Origin: Actinomycetota bacterium
GTDB taxonomy: Bacteria > Cyanobacteriota > Vampirovibrionia > Obscuribacterales > Obscuribacteraceae
Length of the DNA: 8,693 nucleotides
Assembly (NCBI GenBank): GCA_903970355.1
Contig: CAJCIF010000065.1
Coordinates: 1-8,693, forward strand
Direction of reading: 5' to 3'
Shown here: positions 1-6,095 of the stretch, piece after piece
Numbering within the stretch: position 1 is the first letter of the stretch
Layout of the letters: each line of letters starts with the position of its first letter
Translations under genes and position numbers: made by a program
Notes under the pieces: generated by a model
What the model saw: the letters and a program-made list of their open reading frames with translations, nothing else
Database searches by the model: none
Told to the model about the DNA's origin: nothing

Positions 1-239
1 AATGGTTTGACTTCAGGCTTGTTGCGCGGTTGGAATTCCGTGAGATTTTCAGGTTCAATCGTCGCTGCCGGACTTATGGATGCTGTATCAGCGACTAGAT
101 CAATGGACTCTAGACTTGGAGAATCCTTGCCTGACGCGGAAGTCGCAAAATAGGCTTGCCAAGAGCCTGCAATATATTGATTTTTATCCAGTTTCCAAGT
201 AACTGTCGTGTTATCATTCTCTGCGTTGACAAGGTCCAA
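1..239 (-). CDS. Partial minus-strand reading frame of unknown function (3' end outside window)
   Basis: No family recognised. On the minus strand the frame is free of stop codons from position 338 down to the left edge, about 112 codons, which is unlikely by chance. Its translation has a balanced composition (for example VTWKLDKNQYIAGSWQAYF) and becomes rich in Pro and acidic residues near the edge (TIEPENLTEFQPRNKPEVKP). The start is uncertain. TTG at 239-237 has AAGG just upstream but with poor spacing. The only in-frame ATG, at 338-336, would lie antisense inside the 5' end of coaD, so I prefer TTG. If real, the gene is divergent from coaD with about 71 bases between starts. No signal peptide or domain can be seen in the roughly 80 residues available. 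The opposite strand also has a short open frame (1-153), so coding on this strand is likely rather than certain. Confidence 0.4.
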   Translation of the reverse strand, partial: MDLVNAENDNTTVTWKLDKNQYIAGSWQAYFATSASGKDSPSLESIDLVADTASISPAATIEPENLTEFQPRNKPEVKP

Positions 240-253
240 TAACCTTGTTGATT
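226..253 (+). promoter_or_regulatory. Tentative sigma70-type promoter for coaD
   Basis: A perfect -35 hexamer TTGACA lies at 226-231. The best -10 available is TTGATT at 248-253 with a 16-base spacer, matching only three consensus positions. Transcription from here would give a leader of about 50 bases carrying the coaD ribosome binding site. The -35 lies within the 5' region of the possible divergent minus-strand gene, so this is only a suggestion. Confidence 0.22.
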
Positions 254-290
254 CTCGACCTTCTCTTTTTTGATGAAGGAACTTCTCGTG

Positions 291-302
291 AAGGAAAGGC
301 GG
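291..302 (+). promoter_or_regulatory. Purine-rich ribosome binding site that sets the coaD start
   Basis: AAGGAAAGGCGG ends a short distance before TTG at 311, with about 11 bases from the second AGG to the start. It supports TTG 311 over the upstream TTG at 245, which would add 22 residues not expected in this family. Confidence 0.5.
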
Positions 303-310
303 TCGACAAT

Positions 311-799
311 TTGGTAAGAGCCATATATCCGGGGTCATTCGATCCTATGACATATGGACACCTGGATATCCTCAAACGATCATGCAAACTTTTCGATCAA
401 GTGATCATGGCTGTTGTAGGTAACCCAGGCAAGTCTCCACTCTTACCGCTTGAAGCGCGTGAGCGCTTAATTGCTCAGACTGTCGCCGACATCGAGGGAG
501 TGGTGGTCGGATCATTTCAGGGATTGACTGTAGATTACGCACGACAAAACGACATAAAGATATTGATCAGAGGTCTCCGCGCTATATCCGATTTTGAAGC
601 AGAATTAGGCATGGCGCAGACCAACAAAGAGCTTTATCCTGAACTAGAAACTATTTTTCTTATGTCAAAAGCCGAGTATTCTTTCATAAGCTCCTCAACC
701 GTTAAAGAGATCGCGCGACTCGGCGGCGACGTCTCACACTTCGTTCCTCAACCCGTAAACGAATATCTGAGAGAGCATTTCAGCAGAGGCACCAGATAA
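311..799 (+). CDS. coaD: Phosphopantetheine adenylyltransferase (CoaD)
   Basis: CoaD transfers AMP from ATP to 4'-phosphopantetheine, giving dephospho-CoA, the penultimate step of coenzyme A synthesis in the cytoplasm. The 162-residue product from TTG 311 matches the usual family length of about 160. The nucleotidyltransferase motif is at the N-terminus: residues 7-20, PGSFDPMTYGHLDI, with the T-x-G-H signature at 14-17. It is followed by the RGLR segment at 87-90, the PELETIFLMSKAEYSFISSS block at 110-129 and the TVKEIARLGG helix start, all typical of bacterial CoaD. A TTG start is chosen because the next residues (VRAIYPGSFDP) align with normal CoaD N-termini and a purine-rich site precedes it. 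An in-frame TTG at 245 gives an implausible extension. The stop codon abuts the next ATG directly, so the downstream coiled-coil gene is probably co-transcribed and translationally coupled. Confidence 0.96.
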   Translation: MVRAIYPGSFDPMTYGHLDILKRSCKLFDQVIMAVVGNPGKSPLLPLEARERLIAQTVADIEGVVVGSFQGLTVDYARQNDIKILIRGLRAISDFEAELGMAQTNKELYPELETIFLMSKAEYSFISSSTVKEIARLGGDVSHFVPQPVNEYLREHFSRGTR

Positions 800-1480
800 A
801 TGACTAGTACGATGCAAGCACCGCCAACCACGCCAAACTATAAGCAATCCACAATCTATAAGCATTTGGATCTGCTTGAGCATCTCATTGACGATGCGAT
901 GGGCTTGTATAAATACAAGTTCATCAACGCCGACGATTTTCTAGATGTGCTCGACAAGGCACGAGCAAGATTGCCTGAAGAACTGCGCGAAGCCGCCGAC
1001 GTTCTTCAACAACGCGATGAAGTAATCGCTGAATCGCAACGACGTTCAGAACAAATTATTGCAGCAGCCAGGCGCCAAGCTGAAAACATGCTGCACGAAT
1101 CGGAATTGCTCAAAGCTGTGCAATCCGAAGTGGAAAGAATTCGCAAACAAGTTGTGAGTGAAGTCGAGCAAATGCGCCGCGAAGCTCTTGCTGAAGCCGA
1201 GCGTATTCGCCACGAAGCTGAAGAAGATGCTACTCGCACCAGAGAAGGTGCCGATCATTATGCAGAATCCGTATTGACTCGTATCGATGCAGATCTGAAT
1301 AACCTCGGACAAAGATTGGTTGAATCGCAATCGATCGTACGCAACGGACAACGCTTGTTAGGCCAAGCCAAACAAAGACATATTCCAGTTGTGCCGGTCG
1401 GCGTACCGATGCCAGCCAACGCCGCACCCCATCCGGCGATAACACTATCAAGCCCATTGCTGAACGGCCGTCCTGAGTAA
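800..1480 (+). CDS. DivIVA-like coiled-coil protein, coaD operon partner
   Basis: The product is a 226-residue soluble protein without signal peptide or membrane helix. Residues 19-60 form a compact N-terminal region (IYKHLDLLEHLIDDAMGLYK, then KFINADDFLDVLDKARARLP). Residues about 60-150 are a long, strongly charged heptad-like helix rich in Ala, Glu and Arg (EQIIAAARRQAENMLHESE, then EALAEAERIRHEAEEDATR). A second helical stretch runs to about 192, and the tail at 195-226 is rich in Pro and Ala. This pattern resembles the DivIVA/ATP-synthase-b-like coiled-coil proteins often annotated beside coaD in cyanobacteria, from memory and not searched. DivIVA proteins organise cell poles or division sites, but that role is not shown here, and the canonical DivIVA N-terminal membrane-binding residues are not evident. 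ATG 800 follows the coaD stop immediately, and an AGAGG at 785-789 inside coaD serves as Shine-Dalgarno. Confidence 0.85.
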   Translation: MTSTMQAPPTTPNYKQSTIYKHLDLLEHLIDDAMGLYKYKFINADDFLDVLDKARARLPEELREAADVLQQRDEVIAESQRRSEQIIAAARRQAENMLHESELLKAVQSEVERIRKQVVSEVEQMRREALAEAERIRHEAEEDATRTREGADHYAESVLTRIDADLNNLGQRLVESQSIVRNGQRLLGQAKQRHIPVVPVGVPMPANAAPHPAITLSSPLLNGRPE

Positions 1481-1501
1481 GGATCTACGGTACGACGATA
1501 A

Positions 1502-1574
1502 CGTAGGGGCATGGCACCTTACACTGCCATGCCCATTTTTATATATGTGGGCATGGCAATGCCATGCCCCTACG
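1502..1574. repeat. Palindromic REP/MITE-like element (GTAGGGGCATGGCA family)
   Basis: The ends are a perfect 15-base inverted repeat: CGTAGGGGCATGGCA at 1502-1516 and its complement at 1560-1574. Inside lies another perfect inverted repeat, TGCCATGCCCA at 1525-1535 with TGGGCATGGCA at 1548-1558. The element thus consists of four alternating copies of one roughly 10-base module (+,-,+,-) around an AT-rich centre. It can fold as one long hairpin or as two short ones. It has no coding capacity. Palindromes of the form GTAGGGGC...GCCCCTAC are a known style of dispersed repeat in bacterial genomes. Whether this one is multicopy cannot be told from one window. Confidence 0.75.
1507..1540 (+). terminator. 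Intrinsic terminator for the coaD operon, formed by the left half of the repeat
   Basis: GGGCATGGCA at 1507-1516 pairs perfectly with TGCCATGCCC at 1525-1534 across an 8-base loop. The stem is followed by ATTTTTATAT, giving a classic GC stem plus U-tract on the plus strand. It sits 26 bases after the stop of the coiled-coil gene. On the minus strand the corresponding right hairpin is not followed by a T-run, so it is less convincing as a terminator for the serine hydrolase gene. The long alternative fold (1502-1574) would compete with this hairpin. Confidence 0.5.
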
Positions 1575-1578
1575 CTAA

Positions 1579-1605
1579 AACGCCGATATCAATAACGCCG
1601 ATATC
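1579..1605. repeat. Two-copy 15-base-period direct repeat
   Basis: AACGCCGATATC occurs at 1579-1590 and again at 1594-1605, a period of 15 bases, followed by a weaker remnant (CGATATT, 1608-1614). It lies between the palindromic element and the stop codon of the serine hydrolase gene. No function can be assigned. Confidence 0.55.
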
Positions 1606-1612
1606 GACGATA

Positions 1613-2758
1613 TTAATGATGTCTTCGGTGGTGCCGGTGGTGCACAGGTGCGGATGCAGGCGCCGTGTTTTCGCTTTGTGGTTTGGCTTGAGGCGCGCTG
1701 GTTGCAAACGATTGGTAAATGAGGTGCGAGCATGTGCGAATTAAAGCATTGGCGCGCCGGTCATTGCGCGGTCTTGTCACTTGCACACTAACCATAAATT
1801 GGTTGCCATCTGGAGCGGTTACCAAACCGACGTCCCCGACCATCCCGGCGATGTCTCCTGTCTTATGCGCGATTGTGGCACCTGGTCCAAGACCTTGCGG
1901 CAATAATGTACGGATGCGCGTGCGCCGCATTACTTGAAACATCCAATTTCGGCTTTGCTCAGAAAGCAGATCGCCCTTCTGAATGCGAGAGAGCAAGAAG
2001 ACCAGATCGTAAGGGCTGGTTGTGTTGGTTCCTTCGAAGTCTCCAAGCCAATTGTTGATCTTCGTTTGCGTAAGTCCCCACTCTTTGTATTGTCTGTTCA
2101 AGGTTTTCTTGTCACCAAGCAGATCGATAAGCAAATTAGTGGCCGTGTTGTCTGAGATAACCATCATCAACTCAGCCGCTTCCTGAACGGAAACTTTCGA
2201 TCCAATCGGGCGCCACTGCAAATAACCGGAACCACCTGTGACGTGCTTTTCTTTTATTTCCAAGATTTGTGTTTGTTTGACGGTGCCATCATCAATTGCA
2301 CTCATCAAACTAGCAAGCACGGGTACTTTGATCATGCTTGCTGCGGCAAACGATTCTTTGCCATTGAAATCTGCATATTGGCCGGATTTCATCGACACTG
2401 CAAATACGCCGGCATGCAGCCCTTTGATATCACAGGCGGCCGCCAGTTTCTCTTCCAGATCTTTGTCTTCTTGTTCAAGCGCAAATGGTTGTACGATTTC
2501 CTTCTTTTGTACATTCTCACCATTAGCAACCCTGAGCTGATCGGAAGGCGAAAATTGACCCTGCAAAAACGTTAAGAGGGTGGCAATCTCAATGCAACGA
2601 AACCACCTGAAGCCATGGCGATTCGAACGGGAGCCAGTCCCTGCGCCATTCGATTTCTTCTTGCTTTTCAAGTCTTGCTTTATGCCAGCAAGAGATCTTG
2701 TTAATTGCGCCTGAGTATCAGGCGGATATGTCGGAACTCTATATTTGGATGCCGTCAT
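1613..2758 (-). CDS. Class A beta-lactamase-like serine hydrolase with N-terminal anchor and His/Arg tail
   Basis: From ATG 2758 the product has 381 residues. The class A serine beta-lactamase/penicillin-binding fold is shown by SMIK at 141-144 (nucleophile Ser and general-base Lys), SDN at 202-204 and KTG at 299-301 (HKTGDIAGMVGDVG). The N-terminal 50 residues are basic (KSKKK), followed by a marginal hydrophobic stretch at 51-69, a possible signal anchor, so the domain probably faces outside the cytoplasm. A canonical ExxLN deacylation motif is absent from the shortened omega-loop region (NNWLGDFEGTNTTSP, 235-249). D240 or E242 might substitute. The role could therefore be a cell-wall DD-peptidase-like enzyme or a weak beta-lactamase. 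The tail at 352-381 is rich in Pro and Ala and ends HHRHHRRHH. An ORF reading from 2914 would overlap spoIIM by 80 bases, so ATG 2758 is preferred despite no clear Shine-Dalgarno. It lies 76 bases after spoIIM and may be co-transcribed with it. Confidence 0.88.
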   Translation of the reverse strand: MTASKYRVPTYPPDTQAQLTRSLAGIKQDLKSKKKSNGAGTGSRSNRHGFRWFRCIEIATLLTFLQGQFSPSDQLRVANGENVQKKEIVQPFALEQEDKDLEEKLAAACDIKGLHAGVFAVSMKSGQYADFNGKESFAAASMIKVPVLASLMSAIDDGTVKQTQILEIKEKHVTGGSGYLQWRPIGSKVSVQEAAELMMVISDNTATNLLIDLLGDKKTLNRQYKEWGLTQTKINNWLGDFEGTNTTSPYDLVFLLSRIQKGDLLSEQSRNWMFQVMRRTRIRTLLPQGLGPGATIAHKTGDIAGMVGDVGLVTAPDGNQFMVSVQVTRPRNDRRANALIRTCSHLIYQSFATSAPQAKPQSENTAPASAPVHHRHHRRHH

Positions 2759-2834
2759 CGTATATCGTGCGCGATGAGAACGGAAATGCTGGGCGTTTTT
2801 GTAAGCCGTATCCGCTCGGAACGTTGTAACCCGG

Positions 2835-3842
2835 CTATTGTAGCGGAGATTCCTCTGTTTGATTGCGCTTAAATAGATCTCTAGGTGCAAACAAATAAAT
2901 GAGGAGAAGAGCAAGCGTTGCCAGTGACACTAGAAACTTACTGGCCGCGGAGAGGTCGGTGCGAGGTGAGATGAAACCCTCGATGGTGCCTGCTATTAAG
3001 AGGAGAGGCAGGCAGCCGCCAAATAAACCGATCGCATCTTTTGAAACAGATCTCAGCGCCGCTAACCGGTTTTGATTGCCTGGAAAGAGCAATGCTTTTC
3101 CCATAAGGAGTCCGGCTCCACCGCTTATGAATATCGCAGTCAGTTCCAAGACGCCGTGTGGAGCCACAAATGCAAGCAGGCGATCATCTAATCCGTACAC
3201 CTTGCAGATACCAAGAACGGTGCCAATGCCAATTCCATTTACGAGAAGAACAAATACCGTTCCGAATCCAAAAGTGATACCAGATATAAATGCAATAATG
3301 GCAACGTGGATATTATGGGTGGCAATCAAGCTGCTTGCCACGGGGCTAAACTTTTCGGCATCATCAGTCCACATTTTGTGGTCTTCAATAATGCGCCATT
3401 GGTCCTCGGGTACCAGTGCATGTCCAGGCGAAAATTCAAGCTGAGCAAAATGAATATCTTTTTGGACGTAGACGAAACTTACAGTCGAAGCCACCATGAA
3501 AATGCTGAAGGAAGCAGCTATATAAAGTGCATGCTTTTCGACTAGTTGTGGAAATGTTATCCATAGAAAGCGTATTAAGTCGTGCCATCGGTTCTGAGGC
3601 GTTTGGTAAACTTGGTTATGCGCTCTAACGACAAGATTGTTGAGATAAACGAGAGTATCCTGTCCTAGTTTCCAAGCCCTAGCTCTTGAAAGATCTGCCG
3701 ATGCTGTCCGATAGAGTCGTCCCAACTCCTGAATTTCGTTTCGGCTCAAATCGCCACCGTGGCGTGATTCCACAATCCGGATGAGAGCTTCAAGTCTCTC
3801 CCAGTGCGGTCTTCTAGCTTTTAACCAACGTTGGACGTTCAT
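2835..3842 (-). CDS. SpoIIM-family (stage II sporulation protein M-like) integral membrane protein
   Basis: The product has 335 residues. A soluble, basic N-terminal part (1-100) contains MNVQRWLKARRPHWERLEAL and ELGRLYRTASADLSRAR, typical for this family. It is followed by about six membrane segments near 105-127, 171-190, 194-215, 232-252, 271-290 and 300-318. Family-type motifs are HNIHVAIIAFISGITFGFG (176-194), APHGVLELTAIFISGGAGL (227-245) and TIEGFISP (286-293). In Bacillus, SpoIIM works with SpoIID and SpoIIP in septal peptidoglycan remodelling during engulfment. Homologues are widespread in non-sporulating bacteria, often beside RDD genes, and their role there is unknown. The divergent RDD neighbour fits that pattern, so no sporulation role is implied. 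The start aligns with the usual N-terminus, but the only Shine-Dalgarno-like AAGG lies one base from the ATG. The common MoxR and DUF58 partners are not in the window. Confidence 0.9.
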   Translation of the reverse strand: MNVQRWLKARRPHWERLEALIRIVESRHGGDLSRNEIQELGRLYRTASADLSRARAWKLGQDTLVYLNNLVVRAHNQVYQTPQNRWHDLIRFLWITFPQLVEKHALYIAASFSIFMVASTVSFVYVQKDIHFAQLEFSPGHALVPEDQWRIIEDHKMWTDDAEKFSPVASSLIATHNIHVAIIAFISGITFGFGTVFVLLVNGIGIGTVLGICKVYGLDDRLLAFVAPHGVLELTAIFISGGAGLLMGKALLFPGNQNRLAALRSVSKDAIGLFGGCLPLLLIAGTIEGFISPRTDLSAASKFLVSLATLALLLIYLFAPRDLFKRNQTEESPLQ

Positions 3843-3859
3843 ACCTTAATAAGACAACT

Positions 3860-4630
3860 ATGGCTATCCCCGACTATTTAATTTCTACCCCTGAAAATGT
3901 TGATCTTCACCTGGAGTTTGCAGGACTCGGCAACCGTATTCTTGCCTGCGTTATAGATACGCTCTTGTCATATCTGATGGTGGTTGTTGTGGCAGGCGCT
4001 GCTTACGGCATTTATCGAATTTTGGAAACCTTCGGCTTTTCCGAAACTTATCGCGAGTGGGTAACGATTATGCTCATCGCTGGCTTTTCGTTTGTCTCGT
4101 TTATGGTCATTTTTGGTTACTTCGTTTTCTTCGAAATTCTCTGGCGTGGACAAACACCTGGCAAGCGAGTGGTTGGTATTCGTGTAATAGAGTCAAACGG
4201 ACAACCCGTTTCTGGCTCAGCAGTGTGGATCAGAAACCTGGTGCGGTCGCTCGATGAATCGCTTTTCCTGATTGGACTTCTTTCCATGTTAATCGATCGC
4301 AACGAACGCCGCCTCGGTGATTTAGCTGCCAACACAATTGTTATTAGGGAGCGTCCCTCACATTCCTCTGAAAATCTGCAATTGACCGCCACACTTTCTT
4401 CAGAAGATTCACTGGATGCGGGCCTTATCACACCGCAGGAGTACGAAATACTTACCAACTTTCTGCGGCGCAGAAAAATGATGGCGGCCACTCATCGGCC
4501 TGAAGTCGCAAAAAAATTGTCTGAGCACTTCCGGATCAAACTCAATCAAGATGAAGCGCAAGTAGCAAATAATCCCGAGATGTTTTTGGAAAAAATTGTG
4601 CTTGCCTATCGCGCCCGAGCTGAAGACTAA
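3860..4630 (+). CDS. RDD-family integral membrane protein with C-terminal cytoplasmic extension
   Basis: The product has 256 residues. The RDD signature is visible: AGLGNRILACVIDTLL (21-36) supplies the Arg (R26) and Asp (D33), and membrane segments follow at about 29-52, 68-92 and 134-146. The conserved block FEILWRGQTPGKRVVGIRVI (91-110), then RNLVRSLD (125-132) and RRLGDLAANTIVIRE (150-164), complete the domain. Residues 165-256 form a hydrophilic extension, mostly charged helix, probably cytoplasmic. RDD proteins are polytopic proteins of mostly unknown function, proposed in some cases to act in ion transport or membrane homeostasis. The gene is divergent from the SpoIIM-family gene with 17 bases between start codons, an association common for these two families. 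No clear Shine-Dalgarno precedes ATG 3860. Its stop overlaps the citrate synthase stop. Confidence 0.9.
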   Translation: MAIPDYLISTPENVDLHLEFAGLGNRILACVIDTLLSYLMVVVVAGAAYGIYRILETFGFSETYREWVTIMLIAGFSFVSFMVIFGYFVFFEILWRGQTPGKRVVGIRVIESNGQPVSGSAVWIRNLVRSLDESLFLIGLLSMLIDRNERRLGDLAANTIVIRERPSHSSENLQLTATLSSEDSLDAGLITPQEYEILTNFLRRRKMMAATHRPEVAKKLSEHFRIKLNQDEAQVANNPEMFLEKIVLAYRARAED

Positions 4631-5742
4631 CGACTGGTTATTGCCGCGTATTTGAGATTGCGTGCACCGGTGTAATCAGCACGGGGCCTTATTAAACGAT
4701 TATTGGAGAGCTGTTCAAGAATGTGAGCAGCCCAACCAGACATGCGACTAATCGCAAATATTGGTGTGAACAAATCGATTGGAATGCCGAGCATGTAGTA
4801 AACGGAAGCGGAATAAAAATCTACGTTTGCATAAAGTCCCTTTTGTTTGAATACAACTTCCTCGATTTCGCGAGACATCTTGTACCAGCGCTCATCTTTC
4901 AAACGTTTGCCGAGTTCTTCCGACATGATACGAAGATGGTGCGCGCGCGGATCTTCTGTTTTGTAAACGCGGTGTCCAAAGCCCATCATCTTTTGATGTT
5001 CGGCTAACTTTTTCTCGACATATGCCTTTGCTTTTTCGGGATCATTTATTTCAATGAGCATCTTGATAACTTCTTGATTGGCGCCACCATGCAGCGGACC
5101 TTTAAGTGTGCCGATTGCCGCAACCACTGCCGAATACATATCAGTGAGAGTAGCGGCCGCAACCCGACCAGCGAAAGTGGACGCATTTAGTTCATGGTCC
5201 GCGTGAAGGATAAGAGCTATATCAAGTGACTTCGTGCTGACTTCATCAGGTGTTTCACCTTTCAGCATGTAAAGAAAATTGGCGGCTATGGTCAAATCTT
5301 CCTTAGGCGCTTTAAGGTCGCGTCCGTTTCTAATGCAGTCCCAATAGGCAACTATGGTGGGGAACTGCGCCATAAGGCGTGTTGCTTTTCTTGTGCTGGC
5401 CGGAATTGAGTTATCGTCGCCATCCGGATCGTACATGGACAACATAGAGACTGCTGTGCGCAAAACCTCCATCGGCAGCGCTTTCTTAGGATAATTGTGT
5501 AAGGCATCAATAACCGGTTTGGGTAGAGCGCGATTAGAATTGAGGTCTTTCGTGAGTTTGTCTAACTCGCTCTTTGTTGGCAGTTGACCGAACCAGAGCA
5601 AATAAATTACTTCTTCAAAGGTAGAGTTTTCAGCTAGATCGTGAATGTCATAGCCACGATAAATGAGGCGCCCCGCCGTACCGTCTACGTCGCATATTGA
5701 TGATTCTGCTGCGACAATGTCCTCAAGCCCTGCCTTGACCAT
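4627..5742 (-). CDS. Citrate synthase, short (about 370-residue) type
   Basis: The enzyme condenses acetyl-CoA with oxaloacetate to citrate, the entry step of the TCA cycle, in the cytoplasm. The 371-residue product has the length of the Gram-positive/archaeal-type enzymes. The catalytic triad is evident: H218 in GTLKGPLHGGANQEV, H257 in MMGFGHRVYKTEDPRA and D308 in LYANVDFYSASVYYMLGIP. Also typical are the N-terminal GRLIYRGYDIHDLAE (24-38), the ILHADHELNASTFAGR block (178-193) and ISRMSGWAAHILEQ (331-344). The sequence alone does not exclude a 2-methylcitrate synthase, which shares these motifs, but no methylcitrate-cycle genes are nearby. ATG 5742 has a good GGGAG at 5753-5749, eight bases or so upstream. 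The gene stands alone on its strand, with its promoter presumably in the 353-base gap upstream, and ends by overlapping the RDD stop by 4 bases. Confidence 0.95.
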   Translation of the reverse strand: MVKAGLEDIVAAESSICDVDGTAGRLIYRGYDIHDLAENSTFEEVIYLLWFGQLPTKSELDKLTKDLNSNRALPKPVIDALHNYPKKALPMEVLRTAVSMLSMYDPDGDDNSIPASTRKATRLMAQFPTIVAYWDCIRNGRDLKAPKEDLTIAANFLYMLKGETPDEVSTKSLDIALILHADHELNASTFAGRVAAATLTDMYSAVVAAIGTLKGPLHGGANQEVIKMLIEINDPEKAKAYVEKKLAEHQKMMGFGHRVYKTEDPRAHHLRIMSEELGKRLKDERWYKMSREIEEVVFKQKGLYANVDFYSASVYYMLGIPIDLFTPIFAISRMSGWAAHILEQLSNNRLIRPRADYTGARNLKYAAITSR

Positions 5743-6095
5743 AAAGTGCTCCCGTTACTGATTCGTCTGAGATTTTTTATACACCATTTGACAACAATTG
5801 TAGCTCCAACTTAGCTGTTTCCGTCTCCGAATTAGCCATTTTGCCAACTTTGCGCTTGTCTCGGTGATGTTGCAAAGCAGAATGATCTTTGCACAACATT
5901 TCTGGTACTTACCTTGCATTTAGCTGTGGTATCGCAATTGGTGCTATAGCATTTCGGACACGATCAAGACTTCAAAGTTGCACTATTAGGGAAAACCCCC
6001 TTAAAAATCCAGGCAAGTTGTCCCATGCTGAAGAGGATGAAAAAAGGCAGGGTGCGCACAATGCGTTGTGCTGGTTTTGAGTTGCTTACTAGAAA
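5743..6095. other. 353-base intergenic region between divergent genes, no convincing gene
   Basis: This gap must carry the promoters of citrate synthase (leftward) and the membrane protein gene at 6096 (rightward). Leftward, TATAAA (reverse complement of 5776-5781) is a possible -10, but no fitting -35 sits 16-18 bases upstream. Rightward, TTGACA at 5788-5793 is a perfect -35 hexamer but lacks a fitting -10. A hairpin lies at 5871-5893. A 63-codon frame (5889-6080, TTG start) has no Shine-Dalgarno and no protein-like features, so I do not call it. No tRNA or other RNA gene was recognised. Confidence 0.5.
5868..5898. repeat. Short inverted repeat (hairpin) in the intergenic region
   Basis: TGCAAAG at 5871-5877 pairs perfectly with CTTTGCA at 5887-5893 across a 9-base loop. 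The arms extend by three more pairs (TGT 5868-5870 with ACA 5896-5898) after a two-base bulge. It could be an operator or a leader-RNA hairpin for the gene at 6096. It lacks a T-run, so it is not an obvious terminator. Confidence 0.35.

Noticed and set aside
1..153. Open plus-strand frame from the left edge to TAG at 151-153
   Set aside because: It is only 50 codons, has no recognisable features, and the opposite-strand frame is longer and more protein-like.
245..310. Upstream TTG 245 as coaD start
   Set aside because: It adds 22 residues before the conserved VRAIYPGSFDP that other CoaD proteins lack, and the purine-rich site fits TTG 311 better.
1006..1512. Several overlapping minus-strand frames within the coiled-coil gene
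   Set aside because: They are mirror frames of a low-complexity Glu/Ala/Arg-rich coding sequence, with Ser/Arg- or Cys-rich translations and no start signals.
1511..1744. Plus-strand frame starting inside the palindromic repeat
   Set aside because: The translation is made of repeat sequence and antisense of the serine hydrolase 3' end; nothing supports it as a gene.
2759..2914. N-terminal extension of the serine hydrolase from ATG 2914
   Set aside because: It would overlap the SpoIIM-family gene by 80 bases and has no domain features; ATG 2758 is more plausible.
1613..4630. A sporulation locus, because of the SpoIIM-like protein
   Set aside because: SpoIIM-family proteins are common in non-sporulating bacteria next to RDD genes, and no other sporulation gene is present.
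4723..5007. Plus-strand 94-codon frame inside citrate synthase
   Set aside because: It is fully antisense to a strongly conserved enzyme and has no protein-like features.
5989..6000. GGGAAAACCCCC as a possible terminator or operator hairpin
   Set aside because: The stem is only three or four pairs with a four-base loop and no T-run, too weak to support a call.
5889..6080. Plus-strand 63-codon frame in the intergenic region
   Set aside because: It has a TTG start without Shine-Dalgarno, an unconvincing composition and no domain; it was treated as non-coding.
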